Below, in pieces: positions 25,161 to 33,658 of a DNA stretch of 64,000 nucleotides. The position numbers were made by a program, and so were the translations under genes. Location of the stretch: the NCBI RefSeq assembly GCF_900091585.1, contig NZ_FMHT01000003.1, positions 744,001-808,000 on the forward strand, read 5' to 3'. Under the pieces are notes generated by a model. It searched no databases. It had not been told where the DNA came from and worked only from the letters and a program-made list of their open reading frames with translations. The first letter of the stretch is position 1. Each line of letters opens with the position of its first letter. Origin of the DNA: Micromonospora nigra (GTDB lineage: Bacteria; Actinomycetota; Actinomycetes; Mycobacteriales; Micromonosporaceae).

Positions 25161-26554
25161 CGTTCCTCCTCCGCCAGCCCGGCCCGCAGCACACCGTGCG
25201 TCGCCAGGTAACGCTGGTAGGCGTCGGCGTACGGGTCCGGGCCGAGTCGTGGCGCCACGAGACTGGTCGGCACGCCGGCCGGTGCCGCTCCGGTGACCAG
25301 CGCCCATCCGGCCCGCGACGTGCCGTGTGCGCCGGGACAGATCTCCACCGACCGGCCGGACACGTCGGCGAGCAGCGGTGCCAGGCTCTCGGCACCGCCG
25401 CCGGTCAGCACCACCCGCCGCGCCGGCCGGCCCTGCACCTGCTCCAGGTCGGACAGGTTGGACCAGACCGCGTAGGCGTGTGCCTCGGCGAACGCCTGCG
25501 CCAGGTCCTCCGGGCGGGTCGCCGGGCCGAGACCGAGCACGGTCATCGGTGCCTTCGTCGACCAGTCGTGCTCGGTCCAGTGCGGGGTGGCGACCACGGC
25601 GGTCAGCCCGCCGGCCCCCGGCCGGCCCGACCGCTCGATCGGGCCGAGCAGGCGGCGCAACCAGTCGCCCATGGTGCCCGGGTAGCCGGCGTTGGTCTCC
25701 GCCGCCCACAGGTCCCGGCGGGCGTGCGTGGAGACCCACGGGCGGCACAACGGGTCGGCCAACGGCCGGTCGGTGGCAATCTGCACGGGCGTGCTCGAGC
25801 CCGCGACCACCGTCACCACACCTTCGGCCAGCCCGCCCGCGCCCATCGCGGCGAGCTGGGTGTCCCCGCAGCCGGCGTGCACCGGCAGCCCGACCGGCAG
25901 CCCGAGCGTGTCGTCGGTCAGCCCGCCCACCGGCGTGCCGGGCTCGACCAGGCCGGCCAGCTTGCCGGTGTCGAGGCCGAACCCGGTCAGCACCCCGACG
26001 GCCCAGTCGCGCCGCGCGACGTCCGCGAGCTGGCCCGCGCAGGCGTACGAGACCTCGGTGGCCTGTGCGCCGGTGAGCCGCCAGACCACCCAGTCGTGTA
26101 CGAAGAGCACCCGGCGGGTGGCCGTCCAGCGTTCCGGTTCGTCGGCGGCCACAGCCAGCAGCTTGCCCAGCGTCAGTTCCGGTGCCGGCCAGTGCCCGGT
26201 CACCGGGTAGAGGTCGGGCCGCTCGCGGAGCCGGTCCAGTGTCGCGGCACCGCGGCGGTCGCTATTGAGGATGCCGTTGCCCAGCTCCCGCCGGTCGTCG
26301 ATCAGGACGAACGCCTGCCGCATCGTGCTGACCACCAGCCCGAGCAGGTCACCAGGTCCGGCCTCGTCGATCAACGCCCGAAGCTCGCGACGGATCACCG
26401 CCCACCACACCGCCGGGTCGAACTCCGCGCGCGTCGGGGACGGTCGCAGGGTCGGCAGGGCGGCGACGCGGGTCCGCACCCCGCGCGGGTCGGCGAGCCA
26501 GACCTTCACGCTGGAACCGCCGACATCCACCCCGACGACCCGGTCGGCGGTCAC
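25157..26554 (-). CDS. FGGY-family carbohydrate kinase
   Basis: 465 residues, usual for xylulo-, rhamnulo- and fuculokinases. The N-terminal ATPase motif GVDVGGSSVKVW (residues 7-18) and the C-terminal FGGY-like block VVLTGGGAESLAPLLADV are present, with VVAGSSTP for the adenosine region. GTG start is coupled to the aldolase stop (GTGA). In fucose and rhamnose catabolism such kinases phosphorylate C1 of a deoxyketose just before class II aldolase cleavage. The same pairing here implies a 5-substituted ribulose as substrate (inference). Confidence 0.82.
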   Translation of the reverse strand: MTADRVVGVDVGGSSVKVWLADPRGVRTRVAALPTLRPSPTRAEFDPAVWWAVIRRELRALIDEAGPGDLLGLVVSTMRQAFVLIDDRRELGNGILNSDRRGAATLDRLRERPDLYPVTGHWPAPELTLGKLLAVAADEPERWTATRRVLFVHDWVVWRLTGAQATEVSYACAGQLADVARRDWAVGVLTGFGLDTGKLAGLVEPGTPVGGLTDDTLGLPVGLPVHAGCGDTQLAAMGAGGLAEGVVTVVAGSSTPVQIATDRPLADPLCRPWVSTHARRDLWAAETNAGYPGTMGDWLRRLLGPIERSGRPGAGGLTAVVATPHWTEHDWSTKAPMTVLGLGPATRPEDLAQAFAEAHAYAVWSNLSDLEQVQGRPARRVVLTGGGAESLAPLLADVSGRSVEICPGAHGTSRAGWALVTGAAPAGVPTSLVAPRLGPDPYADAYQRYLATHGVLRAGLAEEER

Positions 26555-27267
26555 GGCGCACCCACCGCCGCTGAACCGGCTTCCGCCGCGGTGATCCGCT
26601 CCAGGTACTCGGGCGGGCACTCCGGCACCGAACGGCCCAGCATCAGCGCCCGGTACGTCGCGGTGGCCGCCTCCTCCAGGTTGAGGGCTCGTTTGAGGGC
26701 GAGTTCGAGGCCGTCCCCGAGTACCGAGCAGCCGTGGTGGCCGAGGATGACGCAGTTGGCGCCGTCCCGCACCGCCGCCGCCGCGACCTGCGCCAACTCC
26801 GCGGTGCCGCTCTGTGTGAAGGGCGTGGAGCGCACCTCGCGCAGGTAGTAGGCGTGGTCGATGGTGACCAACCGGATCGGCTCACCCATGGCGTCGAGCA
26901 GTACCGACAGCTGCGGGTGCAGATGAATGAGCGCGTTGGCGTCCGGCCGGGCCCGGTAGCTGGCCAGGTGCAGGAGCACCTCGCTGGTGGGCCGACGGTT
27001 GCCGGCGAGCACCGCCCCCGTCTCGATGTCGACCAGGGAGAAGTCGTCCGGGGTGAGACGGTCGAGCCAGGTGCCGGTCGCCGTCACCCAACAGTTCCGC
27101 GTCCCGGGCCGACGGGCCGACAGGTTGCCGCCGGACCCCCGTACCAGGCCGGCGGAGACCACCGCCCGACCGCAGGAGATCAGGTCGTCGAGCAGTTCGG
27201 CGTCGGTCTCCGCACCATCGGTCGTCCCGGTCGTGAACCGGCCGTCGCGGGCGATCCCGTCGGTCAC
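26551..27267 (-). CDS. Class II aldolase (fuculose/rhamnulose-1-phosphate aldolase-like)
   Basis: 238 residues. Residues known from L-fuculose-1-phosphate aldolase are in place: catalytic Glu in RPTSEVLLH, two zinc histidines in LIHLHPQL and the third in ILGHHGCSV; the phosphate-binding GSGGNLSARR is near residue 43. Such enzymes split ketose-1-phosphates into DHAP and an aldehyde and are tolerant of the group on the aldehyde side. For a 5-dimethylarsinoyl-ribulose-1-phosphate the aldehyde would be dimethylarsinoyl-acetaldehyde. The gene is coupled on both sides by four-base overlaps. Confidence 0.85.
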   Translation of the reverse strand: MTDGIARDGRFTTGTTDGAETDAELLDDLISCGRAVVSAGLVRGSGGNLSARRPGTRNCWVTATGTWLDRLTPDDFSLVDIETGAVLAGNRRPTSEVLLHLASYRARPDANALIHLHPQLSVLLDAMGEPIRLVTIDHAYYLREVRSTPFTQSGTAELAQVAAAAVRDGANCVILGHHGCSVLGDGLELALKRALNLEEAATATYRALMLGRSVPECPPEYLERITAAEAGSAAVGAP

Positions 27268-28247
27268 GGCACCACCACCTCCTTGATCCGCGGGCCCTGG
27301 GCCGGTCCGAGCGCCCGGGGCAGTTCGGTCAGCCCCCACACGCCGGTGACCAGCAGATCAGCCGGCACGTGGGGCAGCAGTGCGATGGCCTCCGGGAAGC
27401 AACCGGGTGCGAGGTGACCCCCCGTGACCGTCAACTCCTTGAACTCGGCGATCTGGTTGAGGTCCAGCGCGGCCGGGCGGGGGTAGACGCCGTAGAGGCA
27501 GACCCGCCCGCCGGGGGCGGCGAGGCGCAGCGCGAGCGCGGCGGCGTCCGGGTCGCCGGAGCACTCGATGACCACGTCCATCCGACCGTCGAGATCGTCC
27601 ACGCCGGACCTCGGCGATCCGCCCTCGACCGGCCGGACGGGCACGGGTTCGGCGCCGAGGGCTCGGGCCACCTCCGCCTTGGCGTCGCTGCGGACGACCG
27701 CCACGACCCGGCCGGCCGAGCGGGCCCGGGCGGCGATCACGGCCAGCGCACCGACCGCACCGAGTCCGATCACGGCGACGGTGTCGCCGGCGGCGACGGC
27801 GGCCCGGCGTACGGCGTGCACCGCGCAGGCCATCGGTTCGGCGAGTACGGCCGCGTCGCGGGGCAGTTCCTCCGGGACAGGATGGGTCACCGCGGAGGCG
27901 GGCAGGGCGATCCGCTCCGCGAACCCACCGGGCAGACCGGATCCCAGGTGGGTTCCGTGAGGACAGAGGTTCGTCCGGCCGGCGGTGCAGAACCGGCACC
28001 GCCCGCAAGGGATCTTGACCTCGACGGTCAGCCGCTCCCCGGTGAGAATGTCCCGGCCGAGGATCTCGTGTCCGGGCACGAACGGCCAGCAGACCTGCCA
28101 CGGCCCGGTGCCGTTCCAGAGCATGCGGTCGGCGGCACAGACGCCGGTCGCCTCGACCTGCAGGATCCGGCCACCTGGCGGCGGTACGGGTGCGGCCAGG
28201 TCGACCAGCTCGAACCGGCCCGGCCCGCGGGCCAGGACCGCCCTCAC
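27264..28247 (-). CDS. Zinc-dependent medium-chain alcohol dehydrogenase
   Basis: 327 residues. Structural-zinc cysteines appear in CGRCRFCTAGRTNLC (about 81-95), the catalytic-zinc GHE motif near 60, and the NAD-binding GLGAVGALA near 168. Related to threonine/sorbitol dehydrogenases. In this operon it could oxidise or reduce a hydroxyl on the sugar part or reduce the C2 aldehyde to an alcohol. The GTG start overlaps the isomerase stop. Confidence 0.8.
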   Translation of the reverse strand: MRAVLARGPGRFELVDLAAPVPPPGGRILQVEATGVCAADRMLWNGTGPWQVCWPFVPGHEILGRDILTGERLTVEVKIPCGRCRFCTAGRTNLCPHGTHLGSGLPGGFAERIALPASAVTHPVPEELPRDAAVLAEPMACAVHAVRRAAVAAGDTVAVIGLGAVGALAVIAARARSAGRVVAVVRSDAKAEVARALGAEPVPVRPVEGGSPRSGVDDLDGRMDVVIECSGDPDAAALALRLAAPGGRVCLYGVYPRPAALDLNQIAEFKELTVTGGHLAPGCFPEAIALLPHVPADLLVTGVWGLTELPRALGPAQGPRIKEVVVP

Positions 28248-29047
28248 CGCCGGTTCCCCAGATGGGCCAGGGACTCGGCGACCGCCTGTCGACCGGTCTG
28301 CCCGCCGTCGCTGACCGCCCCGTAGAGGTCGAACGCGGCCACGCCGGTGAAACCGACCGCGTCGAGCGCGGCGAGCACCGGTCGGGCGTCGTGCAACCGC
28401 CCCAGCGGCAGGTCGTCGTCCTCCCGGCCGGGGGCGGCGTCCCCGAGGTGGACGTGCCAGAGTCGATCACCGAGCCGCCGGACGACGTCCGCCGGGTCCT
28501 CGCCGGCCGCGTACGCGTGGCCGGTGTCCAGCAGCACACCCGTGCCGGGCGCGGCGCGGACCAGTTCCAGCGCGGCGGCGGCGTCGGGCACCATTGTGCC
28601 GGGCTTGTACTCGACGGCCAGCCGTACCCCGAGCTCGTCGGCGGCGTCCCGGGCCTGCCGGACGCCGGTGACGAAGGAGTCCCAGGAGGCGGTGGACGGA
28701 TCGGCGCCCGGCCACACTCCCAGCGTGCGCAGGCCCCAGCGGCGGCAGACCGACGCGCAGGACCGGACCTCTGCGGCGACGGCGTCGGGCCGGCCGGTGA
28801 AGGCGCCGCCCGGCCACCGCTGCGCAGGCAGCGAGAGCAGGACCGCCAGCACCGGAAGCCGGTGGGCCGCCACGAGCGACTGCCGTCGGGCGACCCGGTC
28901 GGCGGACAGCTCGTCCGTGGCGGCATAGACGCCGACCTCGACCCCGGACACTTCCAGCCCGGCCGCCAGGGGCCAGATCTCGTCGTCGCGCAGGCCGTCC
29001 GGCCAGTGGTTCCAGTCGCTGTCGGCGAGCTGCCAGCCGCTGGCCAC
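28244..29047 (-). CDS. Sugar isomerase/epimerase-fold TIM-barrel protein
   Basis: 267 residues of the xylose-isomerase-like/AP-endonuclease-2 family. Putative metal ligands are Glu in VEYKPG, Asp and His in LLDTGHA, and His in WHVHLGD, with a late acidic residue in FDLYG. The start chosen is GTG at 29047, five bases after GGAGG; a GTG at 29053 lies too close to that site. First gene of the leftward operon, it is expected to turn an aldopentose into the ketose used by the kinase and aldolase downstream. Confidence 0.78.
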   Translation of the reverse strand: MASGWQLADSDWNHWPDGLRDDEIWPLAAGLEVSGVEVGVYAATDELSADRVARRQSLVAAHRLPVLAVLLSLPAQRWPGGAFTGRPDAVAAEVRSCASVCRRWGLRTLGVWPGADPSTASWDSFVTGVRQARDAADELGVRLAVEYKPGTMVPDAAAALELVRAAPGTGVLLDTGHAYAAGEDPADVVRRLGDRLWHVHLGDAAPGREDDDLPLGRLHDARPVLAALDAVGFTGVAAFDLYGAVSDGGQTGRQAVAESLAHLGNRR

Positions 29048-29191
29048 GTGCACCTCCCGTGCGGGATCCACCCCGCCTCGCCGTCGATGCTCGTCGGCAG
29101 CTGCGGAGCCGACGAGCACCGATCGGGCAGCCCGAACGCAGCAGCGGATCAGGCAGCCGTCGACGGTCCGGACGGTGGCTAGCGTCGATGG
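29048..29191. promoter_or_regulatory. Divergent promoter region with a perfect inverted repeat
   Basis: The gap between the isomerase gene (leftward) and ketosynthase gene (rightward) holds an 11-base perfect inverted repeat, TGCTCGTCGGC / GCCGACGAGCA, at 29088-29098 and 29108-29118 with a 9-base spacer. Placed between divergent starts it may be a regulator site or a leader hairpin. The regulator is unknown. Confidence 0.5.
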
Positions 29192-30406
29192 ATGCGTCGA
29201 CGTGTCGTGATCACCGGGATGGGCGCGGTCACTCCGCTGGCCAGCGACCTCCCCGGTACCTGGCAGGCCCTGTGCGAGGGACGCAGCGGGATCCGCGAAA
29301 TCGACGGGGCCCACAATGCCGTGCGCATCGCCGGGCAGGCCGTCGACTTCGACCCGAACACCGCGCTCGGCACCCGGACCGCCCGGCAGTTCGACCGGTA
29401 CACCCAGCTGGCCCTGGTCGCGGCCCGGGAGGCACGCGCGGTCGCGGGCCTGCCCGGGCGCAGCGGCGACGAGCGGTGGGCCACGGTGATCGGCACCGGG
29501 CTGGGCGGCATCGGCAGCCACGAGCGGGCGGTGCTGGCCCTGGCCGCGGGACGCCGCTCGGGCAGCGCCTACACGGCCGTCGCCATGGTGCCCAGCGCCG
29601 CGGCCGCCGCGGTGGCGATCGAGTCCGGCGCCCAGGGGCCGGCGCTGGCCCCCGGCACCGCCTGTGCCAGCGGCACCGACGCGATCGGCCTCGGCGCCGA
29701 CCTGATCCGGTTGGGTCGTGCCGACGTGGTGCTCGCCGGTGGCGCCGACGCCCCGGTGGGTCCGGTCGCGCTGTCCGCGTTCAACGCGGTCGGGGCGGCC
29801 GCCACCGGCGACGGCGACCCGGCGTCGGCGTGCCGTCCGTTCGCCGTCGACCGTACCGGCCTGGTGGTCGCGGAGGGCGCCGCCGTGGTCGTCCTGGAGT
29901 CGGCCGAGCACGCGGCGGGGCGTGGGGCCACCGCCCTCGCCGAGGTGCTCGGCTACGGGTCGAGCAACGACGCGCACCACCTGAGCGCCCCGGCGGCTGA
30001 CGGCGTCGCCGCCACCCGGGCGTTGCGCGCGGCGCTGCGGGACGCGCAGGTGTCGCCGGAGCAGGTCGGCTACGTCAACGCGCACGGCACCGGCACGGTG
30101 CTGAACGACCGGGTGGAGGCGCGGGTGCTCGCCGGGGTGCTGGGCGCCCGGACCCCGGTGTCGTCGACCAAGTCCATGACCGGGCACCTGATGGGTGCCT
30201 GCGGCGCGCTGGAGGCGGCGGTCTGCGTGCAGGTGCTGCGTACCGGCATCGTGCCGGCGACGCGCAACTGCCACGAGCTCGACCCGGAGTGCGCCGGCAT
30301 CGACGTGGTACGCGGCGACAACCGTGCGATGGACGTGTCGGTCGCCGTCAGCCCGAGCTTCGGCTTCGGCGGCTACAACGCGGTGCTGACGCTGGGTCGG
30401 GCATGA
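29192..30406 (+). CDS. Beta-ketoacyl-ACP synthase II-like (FabF family)
   Basis: 404 residues. The Cys-His-His set is complete: C158 in GTACASG, His in NAHGTGT and His in KSMTGHLMGA. VITGMGAVTPLA opens the protein. It is a single ketosynthase without a chain-length-factor partner, so it behaves like a fatty-acid-type elongating enzyme and not a type II aromatic PKS pair. It is followed 39 bases later by a KAS III gene. In the proposed scheme it elongates an ACP-bound chain started from an arsenic-containing acid. Confidence 0.85.
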   Translation: MRRRVVITGMGAVTPLASDLPGTWQALCEGRSGIREIDGAHNAVRIAGQAVDFDPNTALGTRTARQFDRYTQLALVAAREARAVAGLPGRSGDERWATVIGTGLGGIGSHERAVLALAAGRRSGSAYTAVAMVPSAAAAAVAIESGAQGPALAPGTACASGTDAIGLGADLIRLGRADVVLAGGADAPVGPVALSAFNAVGAAATGDGDPASACRPFAVDRTGLVVAEGAAVVVLESAEHAAGRGATALAEVLGYGSSNDAHHLSAPAADGVAATRALRAALRDAQVSPEQVGYVNAHGTGTVLNDRVEARVLAGVLGARTPVSSTKSMTGHLMGACGALEAAVCVQVLRTGIVPATRNCHELDPECAGIDVVRGDNRAMDVSVAVSPSFGFGGYNAVLTLGRA

Positions 30407-30445
30407 CCGCTCGCTGGGAGCAACGGTGACGAGAGAGGGAGAACG

Positions 30446-31474
30446 GTGACCGGACAGGGTGGAGTGTCGGCGGTGGTGACCGGGATCGGGCACTACCTGC
30501 CGGACCAGGTCATGACCACCAGGGACGTGGTGAACCGGGTCAACGAACGCAGCGGACGTACGGTGGTGTCCCCCCGGGTGATCCACATGTTCAGCGGGGT
30601 GGAGGAACGCCGGTACGCACCCCCGGGCACCACGTCCTCCGAGTTGGCCGCCCGGGCCGGTCAGGCGGCGATGGCCGCCGCCGGCGTCGACCCCACGGAC
30701 ATCGACCTGCTGTTGTTCGCGGCGGTCACCCAGGACGTCATCGAGCCGGCCACGGCCAACATCGTGCAGGAGCGGCTCGGCTGCTGGAACGCGGCGGTGT
30801 TCGACGTGAAGAACGCCTGCAACAGCTTCGTCAACGCGCTCGACGTGGCCGCGGCGAAGATCAAGCTGGGGCAGTGCCGGAGGGTGCTGGTGACCACCGG
30901 CGAGGTCGCCTCCATCCATGTCGCGTGGCAGATCCGCGAGACGGACGAGATCGGGCTCAAGCTTCCGGCGCTCACCGTGGGCGATGCCGGCGGGGCGTTC
31001 GTGGTGGAGGCGGGTCCGGCGCCCGGGGTACTGCCGGGGGTGTTCCGCTCCGACGGACGGGAGTGGCGTCGGTCCGTCATCCTTTCCGGCGGCACCCTGA
31101 AGCCGCACGACGGCGACCACTTCACCATGGACTGCGACGGTTCGCGGCTGCACGAGCTGGGCGTCGAGCGGGTACCCGCCGTGGTGGGCGAGGTGCTTGA
31201 GGGCGCGGGCTGGACGACCGACGACGTCAAGCTGGTGGTCCCGCACCAGACGTCCGTCCAGACGATCGAGATGCTCCGGGTGAAGCTCGGCTTCGCGCCC
31301 GAGCAGGTGATGGTGACCGTGGACCGGCTGGGCAACACGGGCGCGGCGAGCATCCCGGTGGCGCTGAGCCTCGCGGTCACCGAGGGCCGGGCCGGGCCCG
31401 GCGACAAGATCCTGCTGGTCGGCGGTGCCGCCGGCTTCGGCGTGTCGGTGATCCCGCTGGTCCTGCCGGGTTGA
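30446..31474 (+). CDS. Beta-ketoacyl-ACP synthase III-like (KAS III/FabH family)
   Basis: 342 residues. Catalytic triad: C125 in KNACNSF, H267 in VVPHQTS and N297 in GNTGAAS. KAS III enzymes start chains by condensing a CoA- or ACP-bound primer with malonyl-ACP; some catalyse ester or amide formation instead. GTG start with GAGAGGGAGAACG upstream. A second KS type beside an acyl-activating enzyme and ACP suggests an unusual starter unit. Confidence 0.85.
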   Translation: MTGQGGVSAVVTGIGHYLPDQVMTTRDVVNRVNERSGRTVVSPRVIHMFSGVEERRYAPPGTTSSELAARAGQAAMAAAGVDPTDIDLLLFAAVTQDVIEPATANIVQERLGCWNAAVFDVKNACNSFVNALDVAAAKIKLGQCRRVLVTTGEVASIHVAWQIRETDEIGLKLPALTVGDAGGAFVVEAGPAPGVLPGVFRSDGREWRRSVILSGGTLKPHDGDHFTMDCDGSRLHELGVERVPAVVGEVLEGAGWTTDDVKLVVPHQTSVQTIEMLRVKLGFAPEQVMVTVDRLGNTGAASIPVALSLAVTEGRAGPGDKILLVGGAAGFGVSVIPLVLPG

Positions 31475-31476
31475 GA

Positions 31477-31519
31477 ACGCCGTCCGGTCGGCGACCGTGC
31501 GGCCGCGACCGGACGGCGT
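31477..31519. terminator. Terminator hairpin after the KAS III gene
   Basis: A 14-base-pair inverted repeat (ACGCCGTCCGGTCG / CGACCGGACGGCGT) with a 15-base loop begins 3 bases after the KAS III stop. It lies between convergent operons and can serve both. Confidence 0.8.
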
Positions 31520-31577
31520 GCGCGCTGGTCGTGAGGACCTGCCGACGCAGCGTGCGGCATCCGCCGGACGCTGCGGC

Positions 31578-32477
31578 TCAGAAGAACCGGGACAGCAGGT
31601 TGGCGGTCACCCGCCCGGGGACGCTCTGCGGCTTGTGCAGCCCGGACCGCAGGCCCTTGACCCAGTCCAGCGCGGGCGTGGGCAGCACGGTCTCCAGCAC
31701 CGAGCCGACCTTCACGTCGGTGCCGACGGGGTAGCGGGCGCGCGGGCGGTCGACGGTCAACGCGTGACGGACCGCGCGGGCCACCGGGTCCGGCTGGGGC
31801 AGTGCGGCGGCGTGCTCCAGCATGGCGTCGGCCAGGTTGTAGAAGCCGGCGTAGGCGGAGTTCTCGCGGGGCGGCGCCCCGTCCACCCCGCGCTGCCAGA
31901 TCCCGCTGGAGAACCCGCCCGGCTCGATGAGCACCACCTGCACGCCGAACTGGGCGACCTCCATGCGCAGCGCGTCGCTGATGGCTTCGAGCGCGAACTT
32001 GCTCGCCATGTACCAGCCGAGGAACGGCTCGACGATCAGCCCGCCGAACGAGGACATGTTGACGATCCGGCCGGTCCCCCGCGCCCGCATGCTCGGCAAC
32101 GCGAGCCGGGCCAGGCGTACCGGTGCCAAGACGTTCACCTCGAGCTGGTTGCGCACCCGGGCGTCGTCCACGTCCTCCACCGCACCGGCCTGGGCGTACC
32201 CGGCGTTGTTCACCACCGCCCACGGTCCGCCGTCGGTGGCGGCGGCCACCTCGGCGAAGGCCTCCGCCGTCGCGTCCACGTCGGTGAGTTCCACCACGAC
32301 GGTACGCAACGTCAAGCCGACGCGGGCCGCCTCGTCGCGAAGCGCCTCGGCCTTCTCCTCGCTGCGGGTGGTGGCGAAGACCGAGAACCCGGCGCGGGCC
32401 AGCTCGAAGGCCGTCACCCGCCCGATGCCCTGGTTGGCTCCCGTCACCAGCACCGTCTTCCGCCACGACTGCGTCAC
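31578..32477 (-). CDS. Short-chain dehydrogenase/reductase
   Basis: 299 residues. Cofactor motif TGANQGIG (about 13-20), NNAG, catalytic Ser in NMSSFGG and YMASK. The C-terminal extension beyond 250 residues is like retinol-dehydrogenase/ketoreductase-type SDRs. It may reduce a beta-keto group made by the ketosynthases. Last of four coupled genes (ACP, ligase, P450, SDR), with a GTG start overlapping the P450 stop. Confidence 0.82.
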   Translation of the reverse strand: MTQSWRKTVLVTGANQGIGRVTAFELARAGFSVFATTRSEEKAEALRDEAARVGLTLRTVVVELTDVDATAEAFAEVAAATDGGPWAVVNNAGYAQAGAVEDVDDARVRNQLEVNVLAPVRLARLALPSMRARGTGRIVNMSSFGGLIVEPFLGWYMASKFALEAISDALRMEVAQFGVQVVLIEPGGFSSGIWQRGVDGAPPRENSAYAGFYNLADAMLEHAAALPQPDPVARAVRHALTVDRPRARYPVGTDVKVGSVLETVLPTPALDWVKGLRSGLHKPQSVPGRVTANLLSRFF

Positions 32478-33658
32478 CAGGTCACCCTCAGTTCCTTGAT
32501 CTCGATGCCGAACATGGACTCCCGCCAGGGCAGTTGCTCGGGCGGATCCGCGAGGCGCAGGTGTGGGAAACGGTTCACCAGGCCGCGCAGCGCCTCCTGC
32601 AGTTCGACCCGGGCCAGCGCGGCGCCGAGGCAGTAGTGCGGGCCGTGCCCGAGCGCGATGTGGCCGACTCCCCCACGGTCGATGTCGAACCGTTCCGGGT
32701 CGGCGAACTGCGTCTCGTCGCGGTTGGCCGAGGTGTAGCAGGGGATGACGCCACTGCCGGCGGGGATGACCGTGCCACCGATCTCGACGTCGGCCACCGC
32801 GATCCGCAGGTCGCTCAGGTTCGAGCTGGGCGGGTTGAGTCGCAGCAACTCCTCCACCGCCGGCGCGATCAGCTCCGGGTCGGTGTGCAGCCGCGCGTAC
32901 TGCTCCGGATGGGACAGCAGCATCAGCAGACTGCAGGACAGGGTGTCGACGGTGGTGGGGTAGCCGACCATCAGCAGGGTCATCGCCAGCACGATGAGGT
33001 CACCCTGGTCGAGGAATCCCTGCTCGTCCTGAACCGTGACCAGCGTGCTGAGCATGTCGTCGGCAGGCTTCTCCCGCTTGGCGTCGAGGAGGCCGTCGAG
33101 GTACGTGCCGATGCCCTGGTAGGCGGTGAGCACCTCCTCCTCCGGGAAGTCGCCGATCGCGAAGATCCGGTCCGACCAGGCACGCAGCTGGTCCCGGTCG
33201 GCGTACGGGACGCCCAGCAGCTCACAGATGAAGGCCACCGGCAACGGGAAGACGAACGACTCGATCAGATCCGCGGGCTGACCGGCGGCCTCGATACCGT
33301 CCAGCAGTTCGGCGGTGAGTTGCCGGACCCGGACCCGCATCCGTTCCGTCGCGCGGGCGGTGAAGGCGCGGCCGACCAGTGCCCGCAGCCGGGTGTGTTC
33401 CGGCGGGTCGGTGGTGAACAGCGCGTTCGGCGGCATCGGGATCGGGGTGACCCGGGGTGCGTCCGGCGCGGTGAGCGCCGCGCGGCTGAACCGGAGATCC
33501 GTCAGGACGGTCTTGACGTCGTCGTAGCGGGTGACCAGGTACACCACCGACCCGGTGGGGAGCACGGCGGGCGCCACCGGACGCTCGGCGCGCAGCTGGG
33601 CGAACTCCGGTGGGGTGACCAGCGGTGCGGTCCGGTGGAACGGGTAGCCCAGGGTCAT
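32474..33658 (-). CDS. Cytochrome P450
   Basis: 394 residues, bacterial class I size. Heme thiolate C343 lies in LGHGPHYCLG, with Leu replacing the usual Phe at the motif start. ExxR is EELLR. The I-helix motif normally AGxD/ETT reads VGYPTT (232-236 covers GYPTT), so the acidic residue before the Thr pair is proline (P234). That change is known to correlate with altered oxygen activation in some P450s. ATG at 33658 overlaps the ligase stop. It probably tailors the ACP-bound or released chain; redox partners are not encoded here. Confidence 0.88.
   Translation of the reverse strand: MTLGYPFHRTAPLVTPPEFAQLRAERPVAPAVLPTGSVVYLVTRYDDVKTVLTDLRFSRAALTAPDAPRVTPIPMPPNALFTTDPPEHTRLRALVGRAFTARATERMRVRVRQLTAELLDGIEAAGQPADLIESFVFPLPVAFICELLGVPYADRDQLRAWSDRIFAIGDFPEEEVLTAYQGIGTYLDGLLDAKREKPADDMLSTLVTVQDEQGFLDQGDLIVLAMTLLMVGYPTTVDTLSCSLLMLLSHPEQYARLHTDPELIAPAVEELLRLNPPSSNLSDLRIAVADVEIGGTVIPAGSGVIPCYTSANRDETQFADPERFDIDRGGVGHIALGHGPHYCLGAALARVELQEALRGLVNRFPHLRLADPPEQLPWRESMFGIEIKELRVTW

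Noticed and set aside
29050..31246. Upstream extension of the sugar isomerase frame across the ketosynthase genes
   Set aside because: The extension is antisense to FabF and KAS III and lacks domains; a good RBS marks the GTG at 29047.
29192..31474. Type II aromatic polyketide synthase core
   Set aside because: There is no chain-length factor, cyclase or aromatase. The second enzyme is a KAS III, and ACP is in a separate convergent operon with an acyl ligase.
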